A stretch of DNA of 64,000 bases from JBCBKP01 sp038521625 (GCA_038521625.1 JBCBKP010000011.1:25893-89892), one strand, 5' to 3'; positions 52,896 through 62,364 are shown, numbered from the stretch's first letter. Notes: generated by a model from the sequence alone, not told the origin. Program-made: numbers and translations.

Positions 52896-53762
52896 TCAGG
52901 TCGGCGAGAGCGAGGTGGCCGCCGCGCCCGCGAGCGCGCGGTACGCCGTCGGTGACAGGCCGGTCTGCTTCCGGAACACCCGGCAGGCGTGCGCGTGGTC
53001 CGCGAACCCCGCGCCCAGCGCGAGGGACGCCACGGACCGACGCGTCCCCGCGAGCCGGCCGGCCAGCCACGACACGCGACGGCGTGCGATCCGCTCACCG
53101 ATCGACGCGCCGGTACTTCTCCTTGAGACACGCGTCAGATAGACCGGGTGCAGGCCGAGCTCCTCGGCGATCTCGCCGACGCGGAGCGGGCCTCGGAACC
53201 GCTCGGCGATCACCGCTTCCGCATCGCAGGTTCTCGGGCAGCGCCGCGCGATGGACGAATCCGGCGTCGCCGACCCGACGGCGGCGATGTCCTCGGCCCA
53301 AGCCGTGACACGGCTCAGGTCGACCGGCTCGCCCGAACGCAGGAGCACGTAGAGCCCGAGCAGGCGGGTGGTGAGGCGCGGGTCCATCACCCACCGGCAA
53401 CGCGCGAACAGCGTCGTTCGGGATTCAACCCGGCGCAGAACGGCAGGGGGCAGCTCGAAGCAGATCGCAGAGAATCCGCTCGCGGCGACGAGCGAGCTGT
53501 GCACGCACGCCCGCGGCTTGATCAGCGCGGTCAGAGGCGCAAACTCGTATCGGATGCCGTCCACGATGTCGTGCCCGCCGCCGCTGAGCACGAGGGTGAC
53601 GGACGACGACTCGTGCGAGTGGGGCGGCAACTCGGTCGCGGGTGCGTACGACACGAGATGCGATCGAACGCCGCCCGCCTCGACGCGGTCGATCGCACGG
53701 CCCTGTGTGATGGCTCGAAGCCGCGGCGGCGCCACGACTCCAATTCGGAGAACGCGGAACAC
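52896..53762 (-). CDS. AraC-family transcriptional regulator
   Basis: A 288-residue regulator. The N-terminal cupin-like sensor domain includes LPPHSHESSSVTLVLSGG. The C-terminal 100 residues are two helix-turn-helix motifs: PLRVGEIAEELGLHPVYLTRVSR and SVASLALGAGFADHAHACRVFRKQTGLSPTAYR, the second being the AraC signature. It starts with GTG and has no clear ribosome binding site. The 228-base gap to the lipoprotein and its own upstream region show no recognisable operator. Target is unknown. Confidence 0.88.
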   Translation of the reverse strand: MFRVLRIGVVAPPRLRAITQGRAIDRVEAGGVRSHLVSYAPATELPPHSHESSSVTLVLSGGGHDIVDGIRYEFAPLTALIKPRACVHSSLVAASGFSAICFELPPAVLRRVESRTTLFARCRWVMDPRLTTRLLGLYVLLRSGEPVDLSRVTAWAEDIAAVGSATPDSSIARRCPRTCDAEAVIAERFRGPLRVGEIAEELGLHPVYLTRVSRRSTGASIGERIARRRVSWLAGRLAGTRRSVASLALGAGFADHAHACRVFRKQTGLSPTAYRALAGAAATSLSPT

Positions 53763-53809
53763 GATTTCGCGGGCGGGTCGCCCATCAACGACGCCCGTCG
53801 AGCGAAGAT

Positions 53810-54037
53810 CTAGATTCCTGCGCGGGGCTTGGTCAGCATCACCCAGATCACGTGACCGACGGCCGGGAAGTAGAGCAGGACCGTCAGTGCCAGGCTGATC
53901 CAGAAGTGTGTCCCGATCCCCAGCTAGCGCCAGACACCCAGGGGTGGGATCAGGATCGAGATCACGAGCAGGGCGATCCCGACGGGGCCGTCCTGCTTCG
54001 CCGAGTCGATGATCGCCTTCGATGCCGTCCCGCTCAT
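53810..54037 (-). pseudogene. Pmp3/YqaE-family small membrane protein interrupted by an amber codon
   Basis: The frame starts at ATG 54037, overlapping the stop of the gene upstream (ATGA), and encodes a charged head then VISILIPPLGVW, arginine and an in-frame TAG (53924-53926). It then continues as LGIGTHFWISLALTVLLYFPAVGHVIW to a stop at 53810. The intact paralogue at 56616 has PPLGVFLKVGIGLHFW at the same place, so TAG replaces a lysine codon (AAG would need one change). Both halves are otherwise in frame, so it is either a recent pseudogene or read through. Confidence 0.8.
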
Positions 54038-54915
54038 TGCTGGCACCCCTCGAAGAAGAGCTGGACGAACGCCGAGACGTCCGCCTGCGAAACCACGTCG
54101 AACGGCTCGCTCAGCGCCGCGACGCCCGCGTCGCCGGCGAAGAACCGGGCGACGAACTCGGCCGAGTCCGCCTGGGAGATCACGCCGAAGGGATCGGCCA
54201 GATCCGCGGGGGAGCAGCCGGAGGGTGGGTTCGCGGAGGCGTCGAGCCGGACATCGTCGAAGTCCACCTCGATCCCCGGGTCCTCGGGCGTGTCCTCCAT
54301 GTTCAGATTCAGAAGTCGGATCTCGAGCGCACCTCCCAGCTGCGGATGGCTTGCGCCCACGACCAGTTCGATGGTGCTCGTCCTGAACTCACCTTCGGGG
54401 ATCACACCCGCGAGCGTGTTGAAGTCCTCGGCGACCACGGCGCCGCCGGCAACGAGCTGCACCGCATAACCGGGGAACCCGCCGAGCTCAAAGAAGCCGA
54501 ACTGATCGAAGGGCGGGAGACCGGCGCACGAGGCGATGTTCCCGACCTCGACGATCAGCGTGTATGTGGTCTCCGCCTCGAGCGTCGCGCCGAGCTGCTG
54601 GCTCAGACCGACCGGGCCCATGCCGCGCGTCGAGTCGTTCGAGAGAAAGATCAGCGCGGCGTTCCGTCCCTCCGGCGCATCCATCATGTTGAAGCAATCG
54701 CCGCCGGTCGGGTTGATCACGCCGACCGAGTTCCCGCCCGCCGGCAGCAGGAACATCGGGTCGAACACCGCCCAATCCGTCAACGTCCCGACCGGGAACG
54801 TCCCGTCGGCGGCGAAGTCGGCCTCGAATCCAGAATTGGCGATCGGGATCGGCGCCCCCGCCGCGGTGGCGGCCGCCAGCCCTATCAGATTCCATGCACT
54901 CCGAACGCGTCGCAT
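54034..54915 (-). CDS. Secreted protein with dockerin-like tail
   Basis: A 293-residue secreted protein with signal peptide (about 1-20). The start of the mature part, IPIANSGFEADF, and later VDFDDVRLDA mark a jelly-roll, carbohydrate-binding-like fold. The C-terminal 60 residues carry two repeats SPADLADPFGVISQADSAEFVARFF and FDVVSQADVSAFVQLFF, which match the planctomycete dockerin-like tail. The start ATG has GAGGAG upstream. Its stop overlaps the start of the interrupted YqaE gene. Confidence 0.8.
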   Translation of the reverse strand: MRRVRSAWNLIGLAAATAAGAPIPIANSGFEADFAADGTFPVGTLTDWAVFDPMFLLPAGGNSVGVINPTGGDCFNMMDAPEGRNAALIFLSNDSTRGMGPVGLSQQLGATLEAETTYTLIVEVGNIASCAGLPPFDQFGFFELGGFPGYAVQLVAGGAVVAEDFNTLAGVIPEGEFRTSTIELVVGASHPQLGGALEIRLLNLNMEDTPEDPGIEVDFDDVRLDASANPPSGCSPADLADPFGVISQADSAEFVARFFAGDAGVAALSEPFDVVSQADVSAFVQLFFEGCQQ

Positions 54916-55126
54916 ATCGACTCCTCGATGCCCCGGTGGTAAGCGGACCCCGGCCCTCCGTCTCTCGGTCCGGGATCAACTCACCACGCGGCGGCCGGAG
55001 GCCCGACGCGCCATGGCATCTCAGATTCGCTGCGCCCGGCGACGCGGACCGGCCGCGGGAGGTCTATCCCGGCGGCCCCCCGCGGAAGATGCGGGCAGGG
55101 GCCGTCGCGCTCCGTGCCGTGCTCGG

Positions 55127-56470
55127 TCAGACCCCGCCGCAGGCATCGCTGATCCGGAAGAACTCGATCGCGTCGAAGATGTCGATATCACCGTCGTCGT
55201 CGAGATCCGCCGCCGCGTCGCCGTCCTCGATCTCGTCGAAGAGACGCAGCGCGTCATCGCCGCTGAGAATCCCGTACGGCGGGGCGCGGTCGGCGGGGAA
55301 GCAATTGCCAGGCAGGTCGAGCCGGATGCCGGTGCGTGTCAGGACCATCCCGATGCCGGTGGGGCGCACGTCGTTGTAGTAGATGAAGAGCTCGTCGGCT
55401 CCTAGATACGCCTCGCCCTCGTGCCGAACCGGGAACGCGCCGCTCGGGTCGTCGACGCGCATCGCGAACCGCCGATCGGGCCGGTCGTCGATGCCGTACA
55501 GCCAGACCTGCGACTCGGTGACGTTGCCCCCGATCACCGGCCCCTCGGCGTTCTTCAGCGTCGTCACGACGTACGACCTCCCGCCGGCGACGAACGGCTC
55601 CGGCGACTGCACGAACGACAGGCCGCTCTCGACGGGCGGCGAGAGGACCGCGATCCGCTCCCAGAAGGGCTCTGCTTCGCGGTAGACCGCGATGTCGGAC
55701 TCGTCGAGCGCCGCGATCGCCAGCCTCGCGCCGCCGAACTCCGGCGCGAGCCACCCGAAGGGATCGAACTTGATGCCGGGGTCGTCGGTGATGACCTCAC
55801 GCTCACCGGTCGATGCGTCGATCAGCACGATCTGGCCGTAGTCCGCCGACGCGAGGTCACCGATCGTGCTGAGCAACTCAGAGCTGTTGTCGATCCACCG
55901 GAAGCCCGCCGCGCCGGGGGTCAGCGGGGTGACCTCGATGTCGTTGGCCGGGTCGGCCTCCGAGAGATACGCGATGTCGCGATCGAATCCGCTGATCGCT
56001 CCTCTGCCGTACAGGACGTATGTCGTGCCATCGTTCGCGTTCTGGCTCGGCAGCTGATTGACGCGGTCGAACTGGACGCCCGTGAGCGTCTCGCGCAGGA
56101 ACGGCGACCCGAATCCGCCCGTGGGTGTTGCTCGTGTGATGCGAACGCGTGGCCCGGAGTTGGTGTTGTACCAGACCGTCCACCCGCCGGAGTCGATCCC
56201 GAACTCCGGCCCGTTCCGAGACGTCTGGAGCGACGAGATATCCGAATCGACGAGCCATTCGCGGCCGTCGCCGGCGACGAACGCGCCGGTCGCGGGGTCG
56301 ATCCGCCCGATCCACGCCGTCGAGCCCGTCTGGAAGACCATCAGGTCCTCTTCTTGCAGGATCTCGTGATCGGCGTAGTTGTTGCCGAGATCTATGAAGC
56401 TCGGCTGCTGCGAAGTCGCCGCGTGAACGCAGACCGCCAACGCGACGAGGGCCATCTCTGATCGGCGCAT
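55127..56470 (-). CDS. Secreted protein with dockerin-like tail, probably beta-propeller
   Basis: A 447-residue protein with signal peptide (ending ATSQQ, about residue 19). The body shows repeated segments such as GSTAWIGRIDPATGAFV, GGWTVWYNTN and ESQVWLYGIDD, consistent with a six-bladed propeller. A calcium-loop-like tail LDDDGDIDIFDAIEFF follows, as in other dockerin-tailed proteins. The ATG at 56470 has GGAGG six bases upstream; the longer frame from 56608 is not credible. Function is not known. Confidence 0.78.
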   Translation of the reverse strand: MRRSEMALVALAVCVHAATSQQPSFIDLGNNYADHEILQEEDLMVFQTGSTAWIGRIDPATGAFVAGDGREWLVDSDISSLQTSRNGPEFGIDSGGWTVWYNTNSGPRVRITRATPTGGFGSPFLRETLTGVQFDRVNQLPSQNANDGTTYVLYGRGAISGFDRDIAYLSEADPANDIEVTPLTPGAAGFRWIDNSSELLSTIGDLASADYGQIVLIDASTGEREVITDDPGIKFDPFGWLAPEFGGARLAIAALDESDIAVYREAEPFWERIAVLSPPVESGLSFVQSPEPFVAGGRSYVVTTLKNAEGPVIGGNVTESQVWLYGIDDRPDRRFAMRVDDPSGAFPVRHEGEAYLGADELFIYYNDVRPTGIGMVLTRTGIRLDLPGNCFPADRAPPYGILSGDDALRLFDEIEDGDAAADLDDDGDIDIFDAIEFFRISDACGGV

Positions 56471-56615
56471 CCCGAGCCTCCAACCGGTCCACGCCCAGGA
56501 CCGTCGGAGGACCAAACGCGAGAGACTCTCGCGGATTGCCGACCGCGCGACAAATCCGATGATCCGAGTCAGAGCGTCGGCCGGGCCGATCGTGCGGGAG
56601 CAGCCCACCGGCGAG

Positions 56616-56774
56616 TCAGTTCTTCGCGTAGACCCAGATGCCGTGAATCAGACCGGGCAGGTAGCCCAGGATCGTGAGCACGAGATTCAGCCAGAAGTGC
56701 AGGCCGATGCCCACCTTGAGAAATACACCCAGCGGCGGGAGCAGGACGAGCAGGATGATTTTCAGGATCTGCAT
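56616..56774 (-). CDS. Pmp3/YqaE-family small membrane protein
   Basis: A 52-residue protein with two transmembrane helices and the family core LLPPLGVFLKVGIGLHFWLNLVLTILGYLPG, of typical length. Pmp3/YqaE proteins are linked to membrane potential and salt or acid stress. The start ATG at 56774 has AGGA upstream; the longer frame from 56858 overlaps the tRNA. The interrupted copy at 53810 is its paralogue. Confidence 0.9.
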   Translation of the reverse strand: MQILKIILLVLLPPLGVFLKVGIGLHFWLNLVLTILGYLPGLIHGIWVYAKN

Positions 56775-56803
56775 GCTGGTCCTGCGGTGCCCCACGATCG
56801 GAA

Positions 56804-56890
56804 CGGACAGGGGGGGATTCGAACCCCCGAGGGGCTTGCACCCCCACACGAATTCCAATCGTGCGCCTTCAACCGCTCGGCCACCTGTCC
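56804..56890 (-). tRNA. tRNA-Ser (anticodon GGA)
   Basis: An 87-base tRNA with discriminator G. Acceptor arms GGACAGG/CCTGTCC, D-arm with GGCCGAGCGG, anticodon stem CACGA/TCGTG with anticodon GGA, a long variable arm typical of serine tRNA, and T-loop GGTTCGAATCC are all visible. CCA is not encoded. No integration remnant is seen beside it. Confidence 0.96.
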
Positions 56891-56903
56891 TTCGGAGGCC
56901 AGT

Positions 56904-57662
56904 CTAGACGGCGTCACGACGGGCCGCGCACGCCGCCGCGAGCGCCGGGTACGCCGCCTCGGCGTTCCGATCGATCGCCGACCGCCAGATCCAATCGAGC
57001 AGCCGCGTCCCCCAGAAACCCCGGACCGCCGGCACCGCGACCGCCAGCCCGACCGCCGCGCCGACCAGCACGTCGCTCGGGTAGTGCCAGCCCATCAGCA
57101 CGCGCCCCAGACCGACGATCACCGCCAGCGCGGCGGCGAGCGGGATCAGCCTCGGATAGACGATCGCGAGGAACACGGCCAAGACCACCGCCGCCGACGT
57201 GTGGCTCGAGGGCATCGACCAGAGGTCGCTCGAGATCGGCGCCGACAGATCCCAGGCGCGGTACACGCCCGGCGGGTCGGCGTCGGTGATCGGATAGGCC
57301 CCGAGCGGTCCGAGGGCGATCTGCGGGTCCTCGAACTTGGGCCGCGGCCGCCCGACGAGCATCTTCAGGCCGAGCGCGGCCAGCGAGGTCAGCCCGGCGG
57401 CGGCGCCGAGGTCGAGCAGCCGGCGTCGCATCGGCGGGTCGGCGAACCAGACGACCAGCGAGACGATCGCGAGCGAGCCGACCCCCCCGAACTGCTGGAG
57501 CGTGTCGAGCTCCCGCTTCAGATCGCCGCCCAGCGAAGACCCCAGGCCGCGAGCCACGTCCGAGATCGGCCCGTCGAACGTCCAAAGCAGCGCCGCGCCG
57601 CCGAGCAGCGCGAGGACGGCGATCCAAAGTCTGGTCGGGTTGTGCCCGGCTGGTTCGTTCAC
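56904..57662 (-). CDS. PAP2-family membrane phosphatase
   Basis: A 252-residue integral membrane phosphatase with about six transmembrane segments. The three PAP2 motifs are present: KMLVGRPRP, then SMPSSHTS, then GRVLMGWHYPSDVLVG, with catalytic His in the last. Likely substrates are undecaprenyl pyrophosphate, phosphatidate or lipid A phosphate. The GTG at 57662 is preferred; upstream frame overlaps the glycosyltransferase start. It diverges from that gene, with 68 bases between. Confidence 0.9.
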   Translation of the reverse strand: MNEPAGHNPTRLWIAVLALLGGAALLWTFDGPISDVARGLGSSLGGDLKRELDTLQQFGGVGSLAIVSLVVWFADPPMRRRLLDLGAAAGLTSLAALGLKMLVGRPRPKFEDPQIALGPLGAYPITDADPPGVYRAWDLSAPISSDLWSMPSSHTSAAVVLAVFLAIVYPRLIPLAAALAVIVGLGRVLMGWHYPSDVLVGAAVGLAVAVPAVRGFWGTRLLDWIWRSAIDRNAEAAYPALAAACAARRDAV

Positions 57663-57730
57663 GCACGTATCATCGCCGCCCAGGACGCCTTGCGTCGGCT
57701 TCCGGCCCGACCGATCTTCGAGAGCACCCC

Positions 57731-59614
57731 GTGGCCGCCCCCCTCCGAGCCAGACTGCAGTCCGCGATCGCCGACGCGAGCGACGACGTGCGGTCGTTCC
57801 TCGAGGGTCCGCGCGGCCGCCGCTGGGCGCTGCGATCGGGTCGCGGGCGTCTGGGCGGGCTCGCACTCGCCGTGCTTGCGCTCGTCGTGTATCTGCCTGG
57901 GGCGCTCTCGATGCCGCCCGTGGATCGCGACGAATCGCGGTTCGCCCAGGCGAGCCGCCAGATGTTCGAGTCCGTCGCTCTTCCCGAGGACCAGCGGGAC
58001 GAGAAGAGACATAGCGGGGGCGTCGTTGTGCCGCGCGTCCAGGACCGCGATCGGCTGAACAAACCCCCGCTGATCTACTGGGTGCAGGCGATGTCCGCCG
58101 CGGTGCTGACCGGCGGCGAGCCGCTCGATGACGCCATCTGGATGTACCGAGTTCCGTCCGTGTTGTGCGCGGTCCTCGCGGTGCTCTTCACATGGCGGCT
58201 GGGGCTCGTGCTGTTCGATCCGCGCGCCGCGTGGCTCGGCGCGGCGCTGCTGGCGGTCTGCCCGATCATGGTCTGGGAGGCGGGCCAGGCGCGGGCGGAC
58301 TCGCTGCTGCTGGCATGCACGACCGGCGCACTGTGGGCGATGGCCCGCGTGCTGACCTCGAAGCAGGGCGGGGCCCTCGCCGCGCTGCTGTTCTGGGTCG
58401 CGCTCGCGCTGGCCTCGCTCGCGAAGTTCCCCGTCCCGCTCATGGTCGCGGGTCTCGCGCTGATCGCCTGGATCATCGCGACCCGAGAGGTCGGATCGCT
58501 CGCACGTCTCCGGCCGGTGACGGGCCTGATCGTGTTCGCGGCGATGACGCTGCCGTGGGTCTTCGCGGTCGGTGACCGCATCGGCTGGGACGTGATGCTC
58601 GAGTCGCTCTCGAACGAGACGCTCGGTCGGAGCGCCGAGGCGAAGGAGGGCCACGCCGGCCCGCCCGGATACCACACGGTGCTGCTCCCGGGGCTGTTCT
58701 GGCCCGGGTCGCTGCTGACGGCCCTCGCCGTCGGTCGCGCCTTCGGCGTCGGATGGCGGACGCGGGCGCGGATCGGCGACGACGCCCCGCCGGGTCTGAC
58801 GAAGCGCGTCGGCTCGCTGGTCGTTCGAACGCTGCGTGGACGACCGGGCCGGCGCGGAGAGCTGTTCTGCCTGTGCGTGGTCCTTCCGTCATGGATCGCG
58901 TTCGAGCTGGTCGCGACCAAGCTGCCGCACTACACGATGCCGCTCTATCCGCCGCTCGCGCTGCTCTCGGCGCGGGCGGTATTTGCCGCGGGGGCCGGAT
59001 CGCTGCGGGGCCTCGACTCGCTCGGGTCCACTCTCGGACTCCGGCTCTGGGCCGTGCTCGGCATCGCCGGCGCGGTCGTGCTCGCGGGGGCGGCGTTCGT
59101 GGCCAGCGCCGTGACGCGCCGGTTCGACGTGATCGCGATCATGGTCGGGGCGCCGATTCTGCTCCTGTCGCTTCTTCTCATGCTGCGCGCGGCGCGGCTC
59201 GTCTCCCTGGGCCGTGTTCTGGCGGGGCAGTTCGTCTCGCTGACGGTCGCGGCGCTCGGATTCGCGACGCTCACGGGCCTGGCGCTGCCGAACTTCGGCT
59301 ACATCTGGATCTCGCCTGCCGCGGCCGAAGCGTTCGCGGAGGCCGACCCGGAGGGGCTCCGCCCGATGGCCTCGGTCGAGTACCACGAGGACAGCCTCGT
59401 GTTCCTCACCCGGGGGCGCGTGGAACGGCTGGACGAGGACGATCTCGAGCTGTGGCGCCGCAGACACCCGCTGGGCCTGTATCTGGTGCCGAGCGACGGG
59501 GCGCCCGTGCTCCCCGGCGACGATGAGGCAGATCGTCCGAGGGCCCGGGTTACGGGCTTCAACTACTCGTCGGGCGATCCGGTCGATCTCGAACTCCACG
59601 GCGGTCGCCGATGA
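57731..59614 (+). CDS. ArnT-like GT-C fold glycosyltransferase (family 39)
   Basis: A 627-residue membrane protein with about a dozen transmembrane helices. The first loop after helix 1 contains PPVDRDESRFAQASRQMFES, the acidic motif of dolichyl-phosphate-mannose and ArnT-type glycosyltransferases. These transfer a sugar from a lipid carrier to proteins or lipid A. KLPHYTMPLYPPLALL is another family landmark. It overlaps truB by four bases. GTG start; no clear ribosome binding site. Confidence 0.88.
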   Translation: MAAPLRARLQSAIADASDDVRSFLEGPRGRRWALRSGRGRLGGLALAVLALVVYLPGALSMPPVDRDESRFAQASRQMFESVALPEDQRDEKRHSGGVVVPRVQDRDRLNKPPLIYWVQAMSAAVLTGGEPLDDAIWMYRVPSVLCAVLAVLFTWRLGLVLFDPRAAWLGAALLAVCPIMVWEAGQARADSLLLACTTGALWAMARVLTSKQGGALAALLFWVALALASLAKFPVPLMVAGLALIAWIIATREVGSLARLRPVTGLIVFAAMTLPWVFAVGDRIGWDVMLESLSNETLGRSAEAKEGHAGPPGYHTVLLPGLFWPGSLLTALAVGRAFGVGWRTRARIGDDAPPGLTKRVGSLVVRTLRGRPGRRGELFCLCVVLPSWIAFELVATKLPHYTMPLYPPLALLSARAVFAAGAGSLRGLDSLGSTLGLRLWAVLGIAGAVVLAGAAFVASAVTRRFDVIAIMVGAPILLLSLLLMLRAARLVSLGRVLAGQFVSLTVAALGFATLTGLALPNFGYIWISPAAAEAFAEADPEGLRPMASVEYHEDSLVFLTRGRVERLDEDDLELWRRRHPLGLYLVPSDGAPVLPGDDEADRPRARVTGFNYSSGDPVDLELHGGRR

Positions 59615-60375
59615 CCGACCCCAACCAGTCGCCCACGCCCGCCGGCTTGATGCTTATCGACAAGCCCGAGGGCCCGACCTCGATGGATATCTGCCGCCGC
59701 GTCCGACGAGGGTTTGTCGCCGCGGGCGCACCCAAACGCATCAAGGTCGGCCACGGCGGCACGCTGGACCCGCTCGCGTCGGGGCTCGTGGTCGTGCTGG
59801 TCGGCAAGGCCACCAAGCTCTGCGACCAGGTCATGGCGGGCGAGAAGAGCTACGTCGCCGGTGTCGATCTGGCGCACGTCTCGAACACCGACGACCGCGA
59901 GGGACAGAAGCAGCCCGTCACCGGCGCTCCGCCGACGTCCGCGGAGATCGAAGCCGCGTTGTCCGAGTTCACCGGCGAGATCATGCAGCGTCCCCCGGCG
60001 TTCAGCGCCGTATGGATCGACGGCGAGCGCGCCTACGGCCTCGCGCGCAAGGCCGAGGATCGTGAGGAGATCGAAAGGAAAATCCTGCCGCGCCCGGTGA
60101 TGATCCACGACCTCCGCGTCGTCTCCTACGCCTGGCCGATCCTGACGCTGGAGATCCGCTGCGGGAAGGGCACCTACATCCGCAGCCTCGCCCGAGACCT
60201 CGGAACGCACTTGGGCACCGGCGGGATGCTCGAATCGCTCCGCCGGACTCGCGTCGAGCCCTTCGATATCGAGGGCGCGACGCACCTCGACGACGTTCCC
60301 GGCCGGCTCACGCAGGACGATCTGATGCCCCCGCCGAGCCCGGATCCTCCCGTCGGGCCTGCGGATCCACCGTGA
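59611..60375 (+). CDS. truB: tRNA pseudouridine-55 synthase TruB
   Basis: A 254-residue TruB, which makes pseudouridine 55 in the T-arm of tRNAs. The catalytic Asp53 is in GGTLDPLASG. KPEGPTSMDI at the start and CGKGTYIRSLARDLG at the end are family signatures. The C-terminal PUA domain is absent or reduced (ends Pro-rich), which is common in shorter TruB proteins. Its last 68 bases overlap the convergent membrane-protein gene. Confidence 0.95.
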   Translation: MTDPNQSPTPAGLMLIDKPEGPTSMDICRRVRRGFVAAGAPKRIKVGHGGTLDPLASGLVVVLVGKATKLCDQVMAGEKSYVAGVDLAHVSNTDDREGQKQPVTGAPPTSAEIEAALSEFTGEIMQRPPAFSAVWIDGERAYGLARKAEDREEIERKILPRPVMIHDLRVVSYAWPILTLEIRCGKGTYIRSLARDLGTHLGTGGMLESLRRTRVEPFDIEGATHLDDVPGRLTQDDLMPPPSPDPPVGPADPP

Positions 60376-61393
60376 AGACACCCGCGAGCGCGTCGTCGTT
60401 CCAGACGCGTTCGACGTCCACGGCATCGACACGGCGCCGCTGCGCGGCGTATATCGCGGTCGTGGTGCAGGACAGATAGCTCACCACCCATCCGAGCAGG
60501 AGTAGCGTCGGCATCGCTCGAGCCGCGTGGATGGCCTCGGCATTGCCCTCGGTCGGCTCCGGCAGGCACATCCCGGCGACCCAGACCCCCGACGCGCCGA
60601 CCAGCAGCCCGAGAACGCCGAGCAGCGCGGACCAAACGACCAGCAGCAACGCGGTCGCCGGCCGCCGGATCACATAGGCGATCGGTCGTTCGATCGTGCC
60701 GAACACGTCCGTGCCGTCGAACGCGCACGCGGCCGGCATCATCGGGAGTCCGATCGCGAGGAGCAGCGCGATCGCGCCGGCAGCGACCGCCAGCGGCAGC
60801 GCGAGCCAGGCGCCGAGGCTCGCCCCGAGCAGCCACTCGAGCAGTTCGCTCGCCTGCCAGAGTCCGAGCAGCAGCAGGGCGGGCGCGGCGGCGCCGCCGA
60901 GCACCGCCGGCCCCCGGCGCGGGAGGAACGCGAGCGCCCGGAGCGTGCTCAGCCGTCGGCGTGCGCCGAGCTCGACCGCGATCGATCGCGACAGGATGAG
61001 CCCGACCAAGAGGAGCCAGCCGATCGACAGCACCGCGAAGCCGTGGACGGTCCAGGCTCGGTCGTCGCGGATGAGCGACGCGCCGACGCCCAGCGTCAGG
61101 TTCTCGAGCCACCCGATCGGGCCGGTCGCCCGCCCGGCGAGCGCGTCGATCACCGATCCGGGCACGCCGGTCGGCTCCAGCGCCGTCAGGGCCGTCCAGG
61201 CCGGGCCGCCCTGGAGTGTGATCGAGCCGATGACCCACGGGACCAGTGCGCCCAGAATCGCCAGCACGCCCATCCCGATCCGCCCGAGACGGACCGATCG
61301 CCCGCCGGCGCGGGCGATGAGCGCCAGGTCTTCGCGCAGCGTGGGCTCTTCGTGCACGATCGCGCGGAGCCCATCTCCATCGGAACGGTCCAT
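60308..61393 (-). CDS. Unknown multi-pass membrane protein
   Basis: A 361-residue protein with about six to seven hydrophobic segments, short cytoplasmic ends and no motif I recognise. It converges with and overlaps truB by 68 bases. A TAGCAT hexamer lies six bases before its ATG, with no Shine-Dalgarno, so it is probably leaderless. No functional prediction. Confidence 0.75.
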   Translation of the reverse strand: MDRSDGDGLRAIVHEEPTLREDLALIARAGGRSVRLGRIGMGVLAILGALVPWVIGSITLQGGPAWTALTALEPTGVPGSVIDALAGRATGPIGWLENLTLGVGASLIRDDRAWTVHGFAVLSIGWLLLVGLILSRSIAVELGARRRLSTLRALAFLPRRGPAVLGGAAAPALLLLGLWQASELLEWLLGASLGAWLALPLAVAAGAIALLLAIGLPMMPAACAFDGTDVFGTIERPIAYVIRRPATALLLVVWSALLGVLGLLVGASGVWVAGMCLPEPTEGNAEAIHAARAMPTLLLLGWVVSYLSCTTTAIYAAQRRRVDAVDVERVWNDDALAGVFTVDPQARREDPGSAGASDRPA

Positions 61394-61399
61394 CGCGCG

Positions 61400-61405
61400 A
61401 TGCTA
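61400..61405 (-). promoter_or_regulatory. -10-like hexamer six bases before the unknown membrane-protein start
   Basis: The minus strand reads TAGCAT, then CGCGCG, then ATG. No ribosome binding site follows. No -35 consensus is recognised. Confidence 0.4.
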
Positions 61406-61465
61406 CCGATCAGGAGCCGCCCATGCGGCCCGGCCAGCCGAGGATCTGTCCGGGATCGGCCCGGC

Positions 61466-61494
61466 TTGATGCTGCAGCGCGGCGACGCCACAAT
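61466..61494 (+). promoter_or_regulatory. Promoter of a probable leaderless gene
   Basis: TTGATG at 61466-61471, 17 bases, CACAAT at 61489-61494, then CCACCC and the ATG at 61501. It is the only one of the leaderless set with a plausible -35. It supports the idea that transcription starts at or next to the A of ATG. Confidence 0.55.
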
Positions 61495-61500
61495 CCACCC

Positions 61501-62364
61501 ATGTCCAAGTCCGCGCTCCGCTGGATCTGTGTCCTGACCGCCGTCCTCGCGGCCGGCCCGCTCGTCGCGTCTCTGGTCGCGCAGCTGCCCGGTCCCTCTG
61601 GCTCGAGCGACTCCTCGTTCCTGTGGTCCGCGGCCCCGGTCCGCGGTCTCGCGCTGCTCCTGCTCGTCGCGGCCGCGACCGGCGTGGGTGCGGTCCTGAG
61701 CGCCAAGCTCGCCGGGTTCACGTTCGGTCTCGGGGCCGGAGCGGTCATCACCGCCTGGTCCGCGTTCCGAACGGGCGGCGTGGCCGACATGGTCCGCGAG
61801 AACGCCGGCGGCAGCCCGGTCACCTTCGTGATCGAGGGCGCGGTGTTCGCGGTGCTCGGCGTCGCGATCGTGATGGCGACCTGGGCGCAGGCGCGCCCGC
61901 GCGCCGACCGCGAGAAACAGCCGAGCTTCCGCCAGGCGCTCCGGAATCTGCGGAAGCCCCCGGGGCTGGCCGCGATCGTGGCGGCGCTGGCCGCGGCCAT
62001 CGTGGCGAGCTTCCTCGTCGCGTTCGAGGGGCTGCGCGGTCAGGCGATCTTCGCGGCCTGGGCCGCGGGCATCGCCGGCGGCGCGGCGGGCGGGCTGGCG
62101 GCCGGCGCCCTCGGTGCCGAGCGGACCCCGGTCTTCGCGCCGTTCGTGGGCGTGCTGCTGGCGGCGGTCGTCGGGCCCATCATCGCCATGATCGTCCCCG
62201 GCTCGGGGGCATTCGAAGAGGCCGCGCTGCGCGGCACGCTCTCGGGGCCGGCCGTCCTCCAGCCGGTGGATTGGCTGTTCGGTGCGCTCCTGGGTGTGCC
62301 GACCGGCGTCGGTTGGGTCGCCGCGAGCCTCGAGCAGACGGCCTACGCCCCAGAATCGGCCTGA
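61501..62364 (+). CDS. Unknown multi-pass membrane protein
   Basis: A 287-residue hydrophobic protein with about six transmembrane segments and an internal charged loop near residues 140-160. No family recognised. It diverges from the other unknown membrane protein, with 107 bases between their starts. ATG 61501 is chosen because a promoter-like element ends six bases before it. Confidence 0.72.
   Translation: MSKSALRWICVLTAVLAAGPLVASLVAQLPGPSGSSDSSFLWSAAPVRGLALLLLVAAATGVGAVLSAKLAGFTFGLGAGAVITAWSAFRTGGVADMVRENAGGSPVTFVIEGAVFAVLGVAIVMATWAQARPRADREKQPSFRQALRNLRKPPGLAAIVAALAAAIVASFLVAFEGLRGQAIFAAWAAGIAGGAAGGLAAGALGAERTPVFAPFVGVLLAAVVGPIIAMIVPGSGAFEEAALRGTLSGPAVLQPVDWLFGALLGVPTGVGWVAASLEQTAYAPESA

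Noticed and set aside
56804..56890. tRNA-Ser as an integration site for a mobile island
   Set aside because: No integrase, no direct repeat of the tRNA 3' end, and ordinary genes on both sides.
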